Shown here: piece by piece, positions 22,834-33,927 of the stretch
Layout: each line of letters opens with the position of its first letter
How positions within the stretch are numbered: position 1 is the first letter of the stretch
Assembly (NCBI GenBank): GCA_017454355.1
Contig: JAFTDD010000074.1
Location: forward strand, 1 to 35,954
From: Muribaculaceae bacterium
GTDB taxonomy: Bacteria > Bacteroidota > Bacteroidia > Bacteroidales > Muribaculaceae
Direction: 5' to 3'
DNA: 35,954 nucleotides
Made by a program: the position numbers and the translations under genes
The notes under the pieces: model-generated
Seen by the model: only the letters and a program-made list of their open reading frames with translations
Told to the model about the DNA's origin: nothing
Database searches by the model: none

Positions 22834-22910
22834 ATCGATAAATCGAATGTTCGATTGTTCGAATGCTCGATTGCTCGAATAATTGAGAAACCGAGCATTC
22901 GATTAATCGT

Positions 22911-22911
<1 letters not shown>
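22834..22911. repeat. TTCGAATGCTCGA word array
   Basis: The whole nif3-aspS gap is made of near repeats of ATCGAATG / TTCGATTG / TCGAATGCTCGA, which are self-complementary and can fold back (CGATAAATCGAATG against CATTCGATTAATCG). It touches the first base of the aspS stop codon. Confidence 0.85.
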
Positions 22912-24665
<1,754 letters not shown>

Positions 24666-24700
24666 TGTTATGCTATGGTTGTTAATCGTTTTCCAAACCG

Positions 24701-24708
24701 CAAAGATA
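24701..24708 (-). promoter_or_regulatory. -7 box TATCTTTG for aspS
   Basis: Matches TAnnTTTG on the minus strand and gives a leader of about 30 nt. Upstream is an array of AGTACGAGGT / ACGAAGTACAAAGTGCG words (24717-24744), so the -33 region is repeat DNA; the only TTTG is 25 bp away, wider than usual. Confidence 0.5.
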
Positions 24709-24755
24709 GTAAAAAAGTACGAGGTACGAAGTACAAAGTGCGAAGTTTTTTCACC

Positions 24756-26912
24756 CTACCGGCGCAGGGTGGTGTCGAGGAAGCGGAGGACGCGGCGGTA
24801 GAGAGTGGCTCTGATGTCACAGTAGTTGATGCTGTGGTTCATGTTGGGGTAGACCATGAGGTCGATGTCGCGGCCCATATCGTTGAGCACGGCCATATAT
24901 TGCATTTCGTTGATGATTTGCACGTTGTCGTCGGCGCTGCCGAAGATGAGCAGCAAGTCGCCGCGCAGGTCGGCTGCCAAGGCGAGCGGACTGCGGTCAT
25001 AGCCGGCCGCATTGTCGTCGGGCAGGCCCATATAGCGCTCGGTGTAGATCGTGTCGTAGAAACGCCACGACGTGACAGGCGCGATGGCCACACCGGCCCG
25101 ATAGGGACTCTCATCACCTTGCGACATTGCCATGAGCGCCTCAAAACCGCCGTAACTCCACCCGTAGATTGCGATGCGGTCGCTGTCCACCCAGGGCAAT
25201 GATGCCATGTGACGGGCTGCGGCAATCTGGTCCTCGGTCTCGAGCAGCCCCAGATTGCGGTAGACCTGGGCTCGCCATGCCTTGCCGCGCATACCGGTGC
25301 CGCGCGGGTCGACGCAAGCCACGACGTAGCCTTGCATGGCGGCATAGTTCTCCCAGTCAATTGTCCATCGGTCGAGTACCTCTTGTGAACCCGGGCCGCA
25401 GTACTGCGACATGATGACGGGGTAGCGGCGCGACGGGTCAAAGTCGGCCGGCTTGATGAGGTAACCGTTGAGGGTGTCGCCGCAGCCGTTGGGCACGGTG
25501 ATGAGTTCGCGCAGCGGCACTCCGGTGTAGCGTGCCGTGTACTCGTGGTTATCCTCGAGCACACACTGCGGGCGGTCGTTGCGGTAGAGGGTGTACACGT
25601 CGGGCGTGGTGGCGTTGCTGTAGCGCTCCACCATCACGGTGAAGTCCTTGTTGAAGCGTGCCGAGGAGGTGCCGCCGGTCTGGCCGATGATTGTCTCGTG
25701 CTGCCCTTTGGCGTCGGCGCGGCACACGACGCGACGCAGCGGGCCGTCAGTGCGCTGGTAGTAGTGGACGTGTCGACGGGCATCGTAGCCGTAATAAGCG
25801 GTCACTTCCTCGTCGCGCCCGGCACCCAAGACGACGGGGCGGAGGCTGTGCTTGTTGAGGATATAAAGGCGGGTGTAGCCATCGCGGTCGCTGGGGATGA
25901 CAAACGAGCCGTCGTCAAGGAAGCGCACACCGCCGGCGCGCGACACGTCAATCCACGTGGTCGACGTCTCGTCATAGACGCCATCGTAAACGGTGCCGAT
26001 AGCGTTTATGGCGTAGATGTGCCAATGGTTCTGCAGGCGGTTGAGTGTGCCCACCATCAAGATGCCGTTGGGTGTGTAGTCGATGTGAGGCACATATCCG
26101 TCGGCATCAAGCGGCAAGGCGATGGTGGCGACACTCTTTGTGGCGGCGTTCCACGTGTGGACAGTGACTGTGGCGTTTGGCTGGCCGGCGACGGGGTATT
26201 TAAACTCATATCGGCCGGGATAGAGCCGGTATTGTTCGTGCGGCGTGCAGGCTCCCTCATAGAGGGTGACCCACGTGACGGGCACTTTGGTCTCGTCCCA
26301 GCGGATGAACGCTAACGTCTTTCCGTCGGGACTCCAGCGCAGCGACGAGAGCATACCGAACTCTTCCTGGTAGACCCAGTCGGGCACACCGTTGGTGACG
26401 CTGCCGTGCCGACCGTCGTCGGTGACGCGGGTAACGCTGCCTGTGGCCAACTCACGCACGTAGATGTCGCAGTTGCTGACGTAGGCCACGCGGTCGCCCA
26501 GAGGAGAGAGGGTCGCAATCTCGATGAGCGAGTCGTTGTCAACGGGAGTGAGAGTGCCGGTCTTGGTATCGTAGACGCTATAACGGGCGCGGAACGAGTT
26601 GCGGTAGATTGGCTCGCTGTCGTTCCACAACAGGATGTGGCGGCCGTCGTCGCTAATCTCATAGCCTTCCCAGAGCGTTGTGCCGTCGAGGATTGTGCCA
26701 ACGATGCTGTCGCGGTGTTGCAACAGCCTCCGCTCGATGCGTCGGCCGTCGTCGCTCATCACCAGAAAGGTGTCTCCGTCTCCCGTCAACTCATAGTCAC
26801 CCAATCCCTCGGGAAACCTTTGCCCAAGAGTGAAGTCCTCGATTGTGAACGCTCCCGCCGAGCAAGCAAAAACGGCGGATATGGCAAAGAAAAAATACTT
26901 CATATAAGTCAT
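24756..26912 (-). CDS. Dipeptidyl peptidase IV (S9B serine peptidase)
   Basis: A 718-aa exported prolyl peptidase expected to remove X-Pro dipeptides in the periplasm or at the surface. Signal peptide at the N-terminus; Met1 or Met4 may be the start (MKYFFFAISAVFACSAGA). The N-terminal eight-bladed beta propeller (about 25-460) includes VPDWVYQEEF, whose Glu pair anchors the peptide N-terminus in DPP-IV. The C-terminal alpha/beta hydrolase has the nucleophile in GWSYGG (S586), Asp661 (GSADDN) and His693 (NMNHS). Gut Bacteroidales DPP-IV homologues are known to act on host and drug-relevant peptides. Confidence 0.93.
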   Translation of the reverse strand: MTYMKYFFFAISAVFACSAGAFTIEDFTLGQRFPEGLGDYELTGDGDTFLVMSDDGRRIERRLLQHRDSIVGTILDGTTLWEGYEISDDGRHILLWNDSEPIYRNSFRARYSVYDTKTGTLTPVDNDSLIEIATLSPLGDRVAYVSNCDIYVRELATGSVTRVTDDGRHGSVTNGVPDWVYQEEFGMLSSLRWSPDGKTLAFIRWDETKVPVTWVTLYEGACTPHEQYRLYPGRYEFKYPVAGQPNATVTVHTWNAATKSVATIALPLDADGYVPHIDYTPNGILMVGTLNRLQNHWHIYAINAIGTVYDGVYDETSTTWIDVSRAGGVRFLDDGSFVIPSDRDGYTRLYILNKHSLRPVVLGAGRDEEVTAYYGYDARRHVHYYQRTDGPLRRVVCRADAKGQHETIIGQTGGTSSARFNKDFTVMVERYSNATTPDVYTLYRNDRPQCVLEDNHEYTARYTGVPLRELITVPNGCGDTLNGYLIKPADFDPSRRYPVIMSQYCGPGSQEVLDRWTIDWENYAAMQGYVVACVDPRGTGMRGKAWRAQVYRNLGLLETEDQIAAARHMASLPWVDSDRIAIYGWSYGGFEALMAMSQGDESPYRAGVAIAPVTSWRFYDTIYTERYMGLPDDNAAGYDRSPLALAADLRGDLLLIFGSADDNVQIINEMQYMAVLNDMGRDIDLMVYPNMNHSINYCDIRATLYRRVLRFLDTTLRR

Positions 26913-27111
26913 AAAAATATCTTTCGTCTATTTCAGTCTGTCCTTTTCACGTAAAATCAGTAAAATGATTATTTACAACATTTTGTACAAGACTTCGTCT
27001 TGCAATACAAAACAATTATTTGCGAAAAACGATTTACGAGGATTCACGATAAATATAAAGAACGATAAAAATAGACGTATATAGACGTAAATGGACGAGA
27101 GGTTGCACTTT
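26904..27111. repeat. Intergenic word array between bcp and the DPP-IV gene
   Basis: 27030-27101 is made of ACGATTTACG / ATAGACGTA / TCACGATAAA words (the GTCTATT and CGTGAATT families mixed). The part nearer the peptidase start carries single GTCTATTTC and CACGTAAAATC words. No gene or promoter box recognised. Confidence 0.65.
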
Positions 27112-27567
27112 TTAGTCGTCGGCGAGTTGGAGGATTTGAGAGGCGTGGTCTTTGGTGTTGACCTTGTCGATGATGTGGGTGACGATGCCTTGCTCGTTGA
27201 TGATGAAGGTGGTGCGCACTGTGCCCATATAGGTGCGGCCGGCCATCTTCTTTTCTCTCCAAACGCCAAAGGCTTGGTTGAGCGAGGTGTCCTCGTCGGC
27301 GATGAGCGGGAATGGCAGTGAGTGCTTGGCGGCGAACTTGACATGCGAGGCTGCACTGTCGCGGCTGACGCCCAGTAGGGCGAAGCCGGCGGCTTGCAGG
27401 CGGCCGTAGCCCTCGGCAAGGCTGCAGGCCTGGGCGGTACACCCGGGCGTGTTGTCCTTGGGATAGAAATAGATGATTAACTTGTGGCCGGCAAAGTCGG
27501 CGGCATGGATTTCGTTACCCTCGGCGTCGCGGCCGAGCAATTCGGGAATGTGGTCTCCAATGTTCAT
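27112..27567 (-). CDS. bcp: Thioredoxin-dependent thiol peroxidase (Bcp/PrxQ)
   Basis: A 151-aa peroxiredoxin that reduces hydroperoxides using thioredoxin. The peroxidatic Cys43 is in NTPGCTAQAC and the resolving Cys48 lies five residues on, as in PrxQ enzymes. The conserved Arg is in VWREKKMAGRTYMGTVRTTF. Length and start (MNIGDHIPELLGRDAEGN) are normal. It precedes the symporter in reverse order with an AATTACT array in the gap. Confidence 0.94.
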   Translation of the reverse strand: MNIGDHIPELLGRDAEGNEIHAADFAGHKLIIYFYPKDNTPGCTAQACSLAEGYGRLQAAGFALLGVSRDSAASHVKFAAKHSLPFPLIADEDTSLNQAFGVWREKKMAGRTYMGTVRTTFIINEQGIVTHIIDKVNTKDHASQILQLADD

Positions 27568-27570
27568 AAT

Positions 27571-27594
27571 ACCAATTACTAATTACTAATTACT
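27571..27594. repeat. AATTACT word array crossing the symporter stop codon
   Basis: Three copies of AATTACT fill the gap between bcp and the symporter and include the symporter stop (27586-27588) plus its last two codons (Ser-Asn). Confidence 0.85.
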
Positions 27595-28749
27595 CACCCG
27601 GTTGATGACCAGGGCGATGGCACCATCGCCGGTGACGTTGCAGGCGGTGCCGAAACTGTCCATCGTGATGTAGAGGGCAATCATGAGCGCCTGCTGGTCG
27701 GGCGTGAAACCGAGGATTGTGTCGAGCACACCCAGTGCTGCCATGATTGCTCCGCCGGGCACACCCGGCGCGGCGACCATCATCACGCCCAGCATCATGA
27801 TGAAGCCCACCATAGTGAGCGGCTCGATGGCAGTGCCCTGCATGATGATGAGGGCGGTGGCGCAGGCTGTAATCTTCATCGCGCTGCCGCTCAGGTGGAT
27901 GGTGGCGCACAGCGGCACGACAAAGTCGGCCACCTCGTCGCGCACTCCGTTGCTCTTGACGCATCGCAGCGTGACGGGGATGGTGGCGGCGCTGCTGCTG
28001 GTGCCCAGGGCGGTAACGTAGGCCGGCAGCATCGTCCACAAGGCCCGCAGCGGGTTGCGGCGCGCTATGGCTCCGGCCACGAGATATTGGGCGAGCAGCA
28101 GGGCGATGTGTAGGATAAAGATGACACTGATGATGGTGAAAAACACGCTCAGCACGTGCCATGCCTGTCCGGAGGAAGCCATCTCCATGAAGATGCCCAT
28201 GATGTAGAGCGGCAGCAGCGGCACCATCGCCACGGCGATGGCGCTGGCGATGATGTCGCGGAACTCGTTCATCGCCCTGCTCAGGCTTTTGCTGTCGAAT
28301 GCCGCCATACCCAAGCCAACGGTGAAAGAGAGCACGAGCGTGGACATGACGTTGGCAAGCGGCGGGATGTCGATGGTGAAATAGGGTTTGACGGCCTCAT
28401 AGTCGTCAACGAGTTGCCTGACCGCGTTAATGTCGATGAGCCGTGGGAAGACGGCCACGCCGGTGCCCCACGCAAGCAGGCCGCTGCACACGCTGCTGCC
28501 GTAGGCGATGACTGCCGCCAGCAGCAGCATCCGTCCGGCGTTGCGGCCCAAGCCGGCGATTGCCGGCGTGACCAGGCCGAAGATGATGAGCGGGATGAGG
28601 AAGCCGATGAAGTTGCCGAAGACACCGTTGAACGTCACGAACGCCCTGACTACACCCGCAGGCGCCACCAAACCGATGCCGATGCCCAGCGCGATGGCAA
28701 TGATTACTCGCGGCAGCAGACCGAACTTTTTCAAATTGCTGAACGACAT
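27586..28749 (-). CDS. Dicarboxylate/amino acid:cation symporter (DAACS family)
   Basis: A 387-aa integral membrane protein with eight or nine hydrophobic segments and two hairpin loops, in the GltP/SstT-like family that takes up dicarboxylates or Ser/Thr/Glu with Na+ or H+. The signature ALGTSSSAATIPVTL (first hairpin, Ser-rich) and the helix with HLSGSAMKI and MMVAAPGVPGGAIMAAL are clear. It starts at MSFSNLKKFGLLPRVIIAIALGIGIG. Substrate cannot be set from sequence. The last two residues come from word-array DNA. Confidence 0.9.
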   Translation of the reverse strand: MSFSNLKKFGLLPRVIIAIALGIGIGLVAPAGVVRAFVTFNGVFGNFIGFLIPLIIFGLVTPAIAGLGRNAGRMLLLAAVIAYGSSVCSGLLAWGTGVAVFPRLIDINAVRQLVDDYEAVKPYFTIDIPPLANVMSTLVLSFTVGLGMAAFDSKSLSRAMNEFRDIIASAIAVAMVPLLPLYIMGIFMEMASSGQAWHVLSVFFTIISVIFILHIALLLAQYLVAGAIARRNPLRALWTMLPAYVTALGTSSSAATIPVTLRCVKSNGVRDEVADFVVPLCATIHLSGSAMKITACATALIIMQGTAIEPLTMVGFIMMLGVMMVAAPGVPGGAIMAALGVLDTILGFTPDQQALMIALYITMDSFGTACNVTGDGAIALVINRVSN

Positions 28750-28889
28750 GGCGTTATGGATTTCAGGAAGTTAAGTTTCTATAGCAGATAAATTGATAGT
28801 TATGAGAAATGTAGGGGCAGAATTTATTTTTATCATGAATATCAATCACTTTTACATCAGAAACTTGAGTTAGGAACTCACGGTGTTGA
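28750..28889. repeat. Short MITE-like element upstream of the symporter
   Basis: TTAAGTTTCTATAGCAG (28771-28787) and TTACATCAGAAACTTGAG (28852-28869) are imperfect inverted ends of the TTCAAGTTTCTAAAGTA family. Inside is one arm of the GTAGGGGCAGAATTTATT palindrome (28811-28828). It is the most degenerate of the four copies. Confidence 0.6.
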
Positions 28890-31874
28890 TTAAAATTTTT
28901 GCGGATTGTCACTCACGCCGCAAAACGACTTGTAGCGGCAATAGGCGCAGATGGCCTCTTTCCTGTTTTGGGTGAATGGCGCGTCGCCCAACAAATTGTC
29001 GAGTCTCTCGCCCAGGGTCCGGAGAAACTCGTCCTTGTGCCGGCTGTATTCGCAATCCACCTTATTGATTTTGAAACCGCTTTCTTTGGGCTTTCTCAAC
29101 TTATAGATAACCGGCAGGATTTTGTCGTCATGCGGTTGAGTGTTGTCGCTTTTGGAACTGTAGGCGTAGCAGTAGAGCAGCAACTGGATCATGGCGTGGC
29201 ACGTCTCGCCGAAACTGTCGGGCTTGTACATTTCTTCGACACTTCCAACAGTCGTGCGGTCTTTGCCGGTCTTGTAGTCAACGATGCGCAGGGTGCCGTT
29301 CAGGCGGTCAATGCGGTCGATGGTGAAACTGAGTTTCATGCCGTACTTGCCGATGTGAAGCACTTCGTTCATGGGGTGCTCGAGATCCACAATCTCCAAG
29401 GTATTGTCGGGTGTAGACAGCAGTTCCTTGTCGATATTTATTGCTCGCCAAACCATATCGGCAATCGCCTTTTTCAGAATCAGCGCGTTGCCGCTGAGGT
29501 CGCCCTCCTCGCGGTTGAGGTAGACTAAGTTGATTTGCCGTGTGACGGTTTTATCAAGCCTGTTGAGGATGTCGCTGTTAATGTTTTGCAAAGTCACTTG
29601 CCGGCCAATGAACGGCTTGTAGAGGTCGCGCAGGCTATCGTGGACGATGGTGCCAAACTGGCTGGCGTCCATAAAGTCGGACGGCTCGTTGGCGTCGCTC
29701 AGGCCGGCGATGTAGTGCAGGTAGAACCTCAGCGGGCATTTGATGTACTGGTTGATAGAACTAGGCGAGAGTGGCCTCTTGCCGTCAGTGCCAAAGATTG
29801 CCGCCATAGCCTCCGGTCCCGGGTTTGGTACGGCGATGTCGCGCTCCTCGTTGGCATGCTGTCCGGCAACGGCTTTAATCACCGGCAGAGTGTGGCATAG
29901 GTGCAGTTTCTCGAGTTGGAGGATAAAGCGCGACGGCTCGTTGGAGGCATTGCCCAGGCGGCCGGTGTTGTAGACAAGGCGTACGCCGGAGGCGCGGCCG
30001 ATGAGGCGGAAGAAATAGTAGGACGACATGGTCTCGGTGTCCTCGATGGTGGGCAGCCCGTAGAGGCGCCGAAGCCAGTTGGCGATGAACGAGTTGGCGC
30101 GGGCGCGCGGCGGCAGGGAGCGCTCGTTGGCAGAGAGGATGATGAGTTTGTCGAAGTCCAGGCAGCGCGTCTCGAGGGTGCCCATCACCTGGATGCCCCG
30201 GAGCGGCTCGCCGCTGAACGGGATAATGAAGGAGGAGGCGAGCGAGTTGACCAGATATAGCGCCGTTGAGCCCGAGAGCGTGTCTTGGAAGCGTGTCACG
30301 AGTGCCCTGAGTTGCAGCAGTTGGTCGCAGTAGCCGCGCAGGAACTCATCCTTGAGCAACACTACCCGGCGCTCCTCGCCGGTCTCATCGGTGGTCGTGA
30401 AGCGCGGCGAGGTCGCCCTCAGGCTGTTGATGAAGTCAAACACGCCATCGATATACTCCACTGCCTGATTGGCGCTGCCGTCAGCCGCAGTCACCACTTC
30501 GCCCTTGAGAAGCGGGGCAAATGGCGTGTCGCTGAACAGCGCCTGCGGCACCTCATAGGTGGGCAGGCTGTTGACCGTGGTGAGCAGCGTCATGGCCAAG
30601 GTGGGGTGTGACGACTTGATGACGGGATGAGACAGGAAGTCACGGATATCCTCGCGGTAGAATGTCACCCCATCGTTGCCGCGGCGGGCTCGCGCGATAC
30701 ACTTCGAGACGAGGAACATGAGCGAGACGATGTTGCTGCCCTTCATGTTATAGCCCAGCGTGACGTTGACGTTTTTATAAGGAGTGGTGTTGTCGCCGCT
30801 TCCCAATGCGCTGAGCAGCGGCATGAGCAGCGCCTCGTCGGGCAGGACAACAGCCGTGCGCGTCTCGTCGTCGCTGACGCCAATCTCGGTGAGCAGTTTT
30901 TGCGCCACCTTGGCCTGTCCCACGATGGACGGCACCTTGACCACCTTGATGTGGTAGTTGTTGATATTATTTGTGTCAATGGTTTTTTTTGCGATGGGCT
31001 CGAGTTGGGCATCTTTGGGCAACGGGTAGTCTTTCACGTTGTCGCTCATTAGCATGGCGGCGGCATTGCCCGCTGAGGAGGCATCGTTGAAGGCCCAGCA
31101 CGCGTCGTCCCACCAGAAGTCGGCCACGTCGTCATCGCGCAGGCGGTCAAAGATTGCCCGTTCGCTTTTTGAGAGCCACACAAAGCCAACCATCACAATG
31201 CGGTAGCCCAGCAGGACGCGCGGCAGGTCGCCGCCGCCGGCCAGGTGCTCGGCGGCACGGCGGTAGGCCATGCCGGTGGTCGTCTTGCCCGGCCAGTAGA
31301 AGTCCATCAGTTCGTGGAACCGCTTGTAGATTGCCGGCAAGGCATTCCACAGCGAGTAGAAGTTGTTCCGCACGAAGAGTTTGTCGTCGTCGGCCTGTGA
31401 TTGCGGCACGTTGAGGTAACGTCCCACCTCGCGGCGCAGATCCTCGTCAAGCGGGTCGACTGTGATATCGTTGAGGTCGTTGATGTGCTTGTAAATCTCG
31501 TTGTTGTCCACCAGGCAGGTGTCGATGTCGTTAAAGTCCTTGACAATGATTGTCGCCCAACGGACGAACTGGTCGAAAGGTGTCAAGTCGGCGCGCTGCG
31601 AGGCCATCACATCGCAATAGGCGCGGTAGAGGACAAAGACGGCCTCCAATGGCGTGGCGATGTTCACCCCGGCCACAGTGTTGACAAAGTCGCTGATGGT
31701 GGTCACTTGCGGCATCACGCATGCCTGCCCCGGTGGCAGCAGTTGCTCGAGTTCTCGCTCAAAGAACTGGCCGCTGCGCTTGTTGGGAAACACAAAGCAG
31801 TAGCGGGACAGGTTGTCCCAGCCCGCAGCCTTGTTATAATAATAGGTGGCGACTTGCGATAGGAACGACTTCAT
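28890..31874 (-). CDS. AddB-like PD-(D/E)XK nuclease family protein
   Basis: A 994-aa protein similar to the AddB subunit of AddAB-type recombination nucleases of Bacteroidetes. The N-terminal helicase-like part is inactive-looking (FPNKRSGQFF in place of a Walker A). The C-terminal nuclease has GTIVHDSLRDLY, the catalytic DYKTG (D866, K868), and an iron-sulfur cluster motif with an early Cys in IKCPLRFYL and C976, C979 and C985 at the end. Its start codon overlaps the holB stop by 1 nt (TAATG), implying translational coupling. No AddA helicase gene is in the window, although it is commonly adjacent; it must be elsewhere. Confidence 0.88.
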   Translation of the reverse strand: MKSFLSQVATYYYNKAAGWDNLSRYCFVFPNKRSGQFFERELEQLLPPGQACVMPQVTTISDFVNTVAGVNIATPLEAVFVLYRAYCDVMASQRADLTPFDQFVRWATIIVKDFNDIDTCLVDNNEIYKHINDLNDITVDPLDEDLRREVGRYLNVPQSQADDDKLFVRNNFYSLWNALPAIYKRFHELMDFYWPGKTTTGMAYRRAAEHLAGGGDLPRVLLGYRIVMVGFVWLSKSERAIFDRLRDDDVADFWWDDACWAFNDASSAGNAAAMLMSDNVKDYPLPKDAQLEPIAKKTIDTNNINNYHIKVVKVPSIVGQAKVAQKLLTEIGVSDDETRTAVVLPDEALLMPLLSALGSGDNTTPYKNVNVTLGYNMKGSNIVSLMFLVSKCIARARRGNDGVTFYREDIRDFLSHPVIKSSHPTLAMTLLTTVNSLPTYEVPQALFSDTPFAPLLKGEVVTAADGSANQAVEYIDGVFDFINSLRATSPRFTTTDETGEERRVVLLKDEFLRGYCDQLLQLRALVTRFQDTLSGSTALYLVNSLASSFIIPFSGEPLRGIQVMGTLETRCLDFDKLIILSANERSLPPRARANSFIANWLRRLYGLPTIEDTETMSSYYFFRLIGRASGVRLVYNTGRLGNASNEPSRFILQLEKLHLCHTLPVIKAVAGQHANEERDIAVPNPGPEAMAAIFGTDGKRPLSPSSINQYIKCPLRFYLHYIAGLSDANEPSDFMDASQFGTIVHDSLRDLYKPFIGRQVTLQNINSDILNRLDKTVTRQINLVYLNREEGDLSGNALILKKAIADMVWRAINIDKELLSTPDNTLEIVDLEHPMNEVLHIGKYGMKLSFTIDRIDRLNGTLRIVDYKTGKDRTTVGSVEEMYKPDSFGETCHAMIQLLLYCYAYSSKSDNTQPHDDKILPVIYKLRKPKESGFKINKVDCEYSRHKDEFLRTLGERLDNLLGDAPFTQNRKEAICAYCRYKSFCGVSDNPQKF

Positions 31875-32995
31875 TATTTCTTGATGAGGATTGTGGTGTG
31901 TACGGCCATGTCGAATAGCACGATGCGCGCCGAGGCGTTGCCGCGGATGTCGCGTGTGGCCTCGTTGAACAGTGTCAGCAGTTGCTCCACATTGCCGGCG
32001 TTGATAAACGGCGCAAAGCGCGTGGAAAACTGCTCCTCTTGGGCGGTGAGGTAGTTCAGGTCGGGCATGTGCAGGTTGTAGACAAAGTTTTCGCGCACTT
32101 GCCTGGCGGCATAGGCCAGGAAGCGGCAGGCCTTCTCACGCTTGAAGTCGGCCACGCTCTCGCTCCACGCCTTGAGTCCCGGCAGGTCGCGCAAGTAGGC
32201 TTGACGCATGAGGGTGACAAAGCGGTCGTGAAACTCAACGTTCTCGCCCTTGGCATCGAGCAGGTGGAGTGCCGCGGTGACGTTGCCGTCGGCCGTTGCG
32301 GCCAGGGCGAGAGCATCGCGCCGGTCGATGCCCGCGGTGGTCTCGAGCACGGCAGCCACTTCGTCGAGCGTGGGGCGGGTGAGTTCGAGGCGCTGGGTGC
32401 GCGAGAAGATAGTGGGCAGGATTGCCTGAGCGTCGTCGCTGACGAGGATAAACTTGCAGTCGTCGTAGGGCTCCTCGATGAGTTTGAGCAACTTGTTGGC
32501 GGCATCATCGCGCAACTTCTCGGGCAGCCACATGATGAGCACCTTATATTTGCTGACGTAGGCGCTCAACGTCATTCGGTTGAGGATTGCCTCGCTCTCT
32601 TTGACAAAGATGCGCGGCTGGGAGTTGTCGTTTTTCAGGATTGAGAGCCAGGCTTCGTAGTCTTCGACGGGGTGCTCGGTGAGAAATTCGCGCCACTGCG
32701 GCAGGTAGTCGGCACAGGTCGAGGCATCGTCCTTCTTGAGGTAGGGGAAAGAGAATGTGGTGTCGGTGTGGTTGAACGATTGGTGTTGCCGGCACGAGGG
32801 GCATTGTCCGCACGGCTCGCCCTGAGGAGTGCGGTTAGTGCAGTGGAGATATTGGGTGGCGGCGCGTGCCAGAGCGAGTTTGGGCACACCCGGCGCGCCG
32901 TGTAGCAGCAGTGCGTGTGGCAGTCGGTCGGCATCAATCATGTCGCGCAGTCGAGCCACGGCCTGCCTGTTGCCGATGACGTCACTGAATTTCAT
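31874..32995 (-). CDS. holB: DNA polymerase III delta' subunit
   Basis: A 373-aa clamp-loader subunit. AAA+ fold with a degenerate Walker A (HGAPGVPKLALA, 32-43), as usual for the non-hydrolysing delta'. A four-Cys zinc module (C52, C62, C65, C68) is complete. The sensor-1-like region near SRTQRLEL is present. It starts at MKFSDVIGNRQAVARL, 5 bp after the lptB stop, and its stop codon overlaps the AddB-like start, so lptB-holB-addB form one operon. Confidence 0.93.
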   Translation of the reverse strand: MKFSDVIGNRQAVARLRDMIDADRLPHALLLHGAPGVPKLALARAATQYLHCTNRTPQGEPCGQCPSCRQHQSFNHTDTTFSFPYLKKDDASTCADYLPQWREFLTEHPVEDYEAWLSILKNDNSQPRIFVKESEAILNRMTLSAYVSKYKVLIMWLPEKLRDDAANKLLKLIEEPYDDCKFILVSDDAQAILPTIFSRTQRLELTRPTLDEVAAVLETTAGIDRRDALALAATADGNVTAALHLLDAKGENVEFHDRFVTLMRQAYLRDLPGLKAWSESVADFKREKACRFLAYAARQVRENFVYNLHMPDLNYLTAQEEQFSTRFAPFINAGNVEQLLTLFNEATRDIRGNASARIVLFDMAVHTTILIKK

Positions 32996-33000
32996 TAGAA

Positions 33001-33831
33001 TTAAAAGTCGAAGTTTTTGCGTCGGAACACGAAGTTATGTCCCAGATATTTGTCGCGCACCACTGGGTTGTCGGCCAGCACTTCGCTATTGTCGTGGAAG
33101 AGGATTTTGCCCTCAAACAGGAGGTAACTGCGGTCGGTGATGCTCAGTGTCTCGGGCGCGTTGTGGTCAGTGATAAGGATGCCGATGTTCTGCTGTTTGA
33201 GGCGGTAGACGATGCTCTGAATGTCTTCCACGGCGATGGGGTCAACGCCGGCAAAAGGCTCGTCGAGCATTATAAAGCGTGGGTTGATTGCCAGACAGCG
33301 CGCGATTTCGGTGCGTCGCCGCTCGCCGCCGCTGAGGCGGTTGCCCAGATTGTGGCGCACCTTCTGGAGGTGCAGTTCGCTGATGAGTTGCTCGAGGCGG
33401 TCGCGCTGATACTCGGGCGTGGTGTCGGTCATCTCAAGGATGGTGCGCAGGTTGTCCTCGACGCTTAGGGTGCGGAAGACCGACGCCTCCTGCGGCAGAT
33501 AGCCGATGCCGAGTTTTGCGCGCTTATAGACGGGCAGTCCGGTGATGTCGATGTCGTTGAGAAACACGCGTCCGGCATTGGGCCTGACCAATCCGGTGGT
33601 CATATAGAACGTGGTTGTCTTGCCGGCGCCGTTGGGTCCCAGCAGTCCAACGATTTCTCCCTGGCGCATGTTGATTGACACGTGGTTGACGACGGTGCGC
33701 TGCCGATAACGCTTCACCAGGTCTTGAGTGCTGAGCACGAGTGTGCCTTCCTCGCCACTCTGGTGCAGCCGGCGCGCCACGTCGTCAAAGTCGGGGCCGT
33801 CTTGCCGTTTCCAAGGCCACTTGAAGTTCAT
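33001..33831 (-). CDS. lptB: LPS export ABC transporter ATP-binding protein
   Basis: A 276-aa ATPase of the Lpt bridge that powers lipopolysaccharide transport to the outer membrane. Walker A GPNGAGKTT (65-73), Q-loop YLPQEASVF (111-119), signature LSGGE (166-170), Walker B with D190-E191, and FAGVDP typical of LptB. Most LptB proteins are about 240-250 aa and start near VLSTQDLVKRY. Here about 31 extra residues (MNFKWPWKRQDG...) precede this point, and no internal ATG replaces them; only a GTG at codon 32 could. It heads an operon with holB. Confidence 0.94.
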   Translation of the reverse strand: MNFKWPWKRQDGPDFDDVARRLHQSGEEGTLVLSTQDLVKRYRQRTVVNHVSINMRQGEIVGLLGPNGAGKTTTFYMTTGLVRPNAGRVFLNDIDITGLPVYKRAKLGIGYLPQEASVFRTLSVEDNLRTILEMTDTTPEYQRDRLEQLISELHLQKVRHNLGNRLSGGERRRTEIARCLAINPRFIMLDEPFAGVDPIAVEDIQSIVYRLKQQNIGILITDHNAPETLSITDRSYLLFEGKILFHDNSEVLADNPVVRDKYLGHNFVFRRKNFDF

Positions 33832-33839
33832 CTGTTTTG

Positions 33840-33927
33840 TCGTTAGTCGTTAGTCGATAGATGGCCGGCGCGTGGGCGCGCGGCATGGACAACCGCTACG
33901 TGCTACATGCTACGTGCTACATGCTGA
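33840..33927. repeat. TAGTCGT array, GC-rich module and GCTACGT array
   Basis: 33840-33860 repeats TCGTTAG. 33862-33896 is the GC-rich module also found at 3411-3444. 33895-33927 repeats GCTACGT/GCTACAT four times. The last array runs across the udk stop codon (33917-33919) and supplies the codons for the final Ser-Met. Confidence 0.85.
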
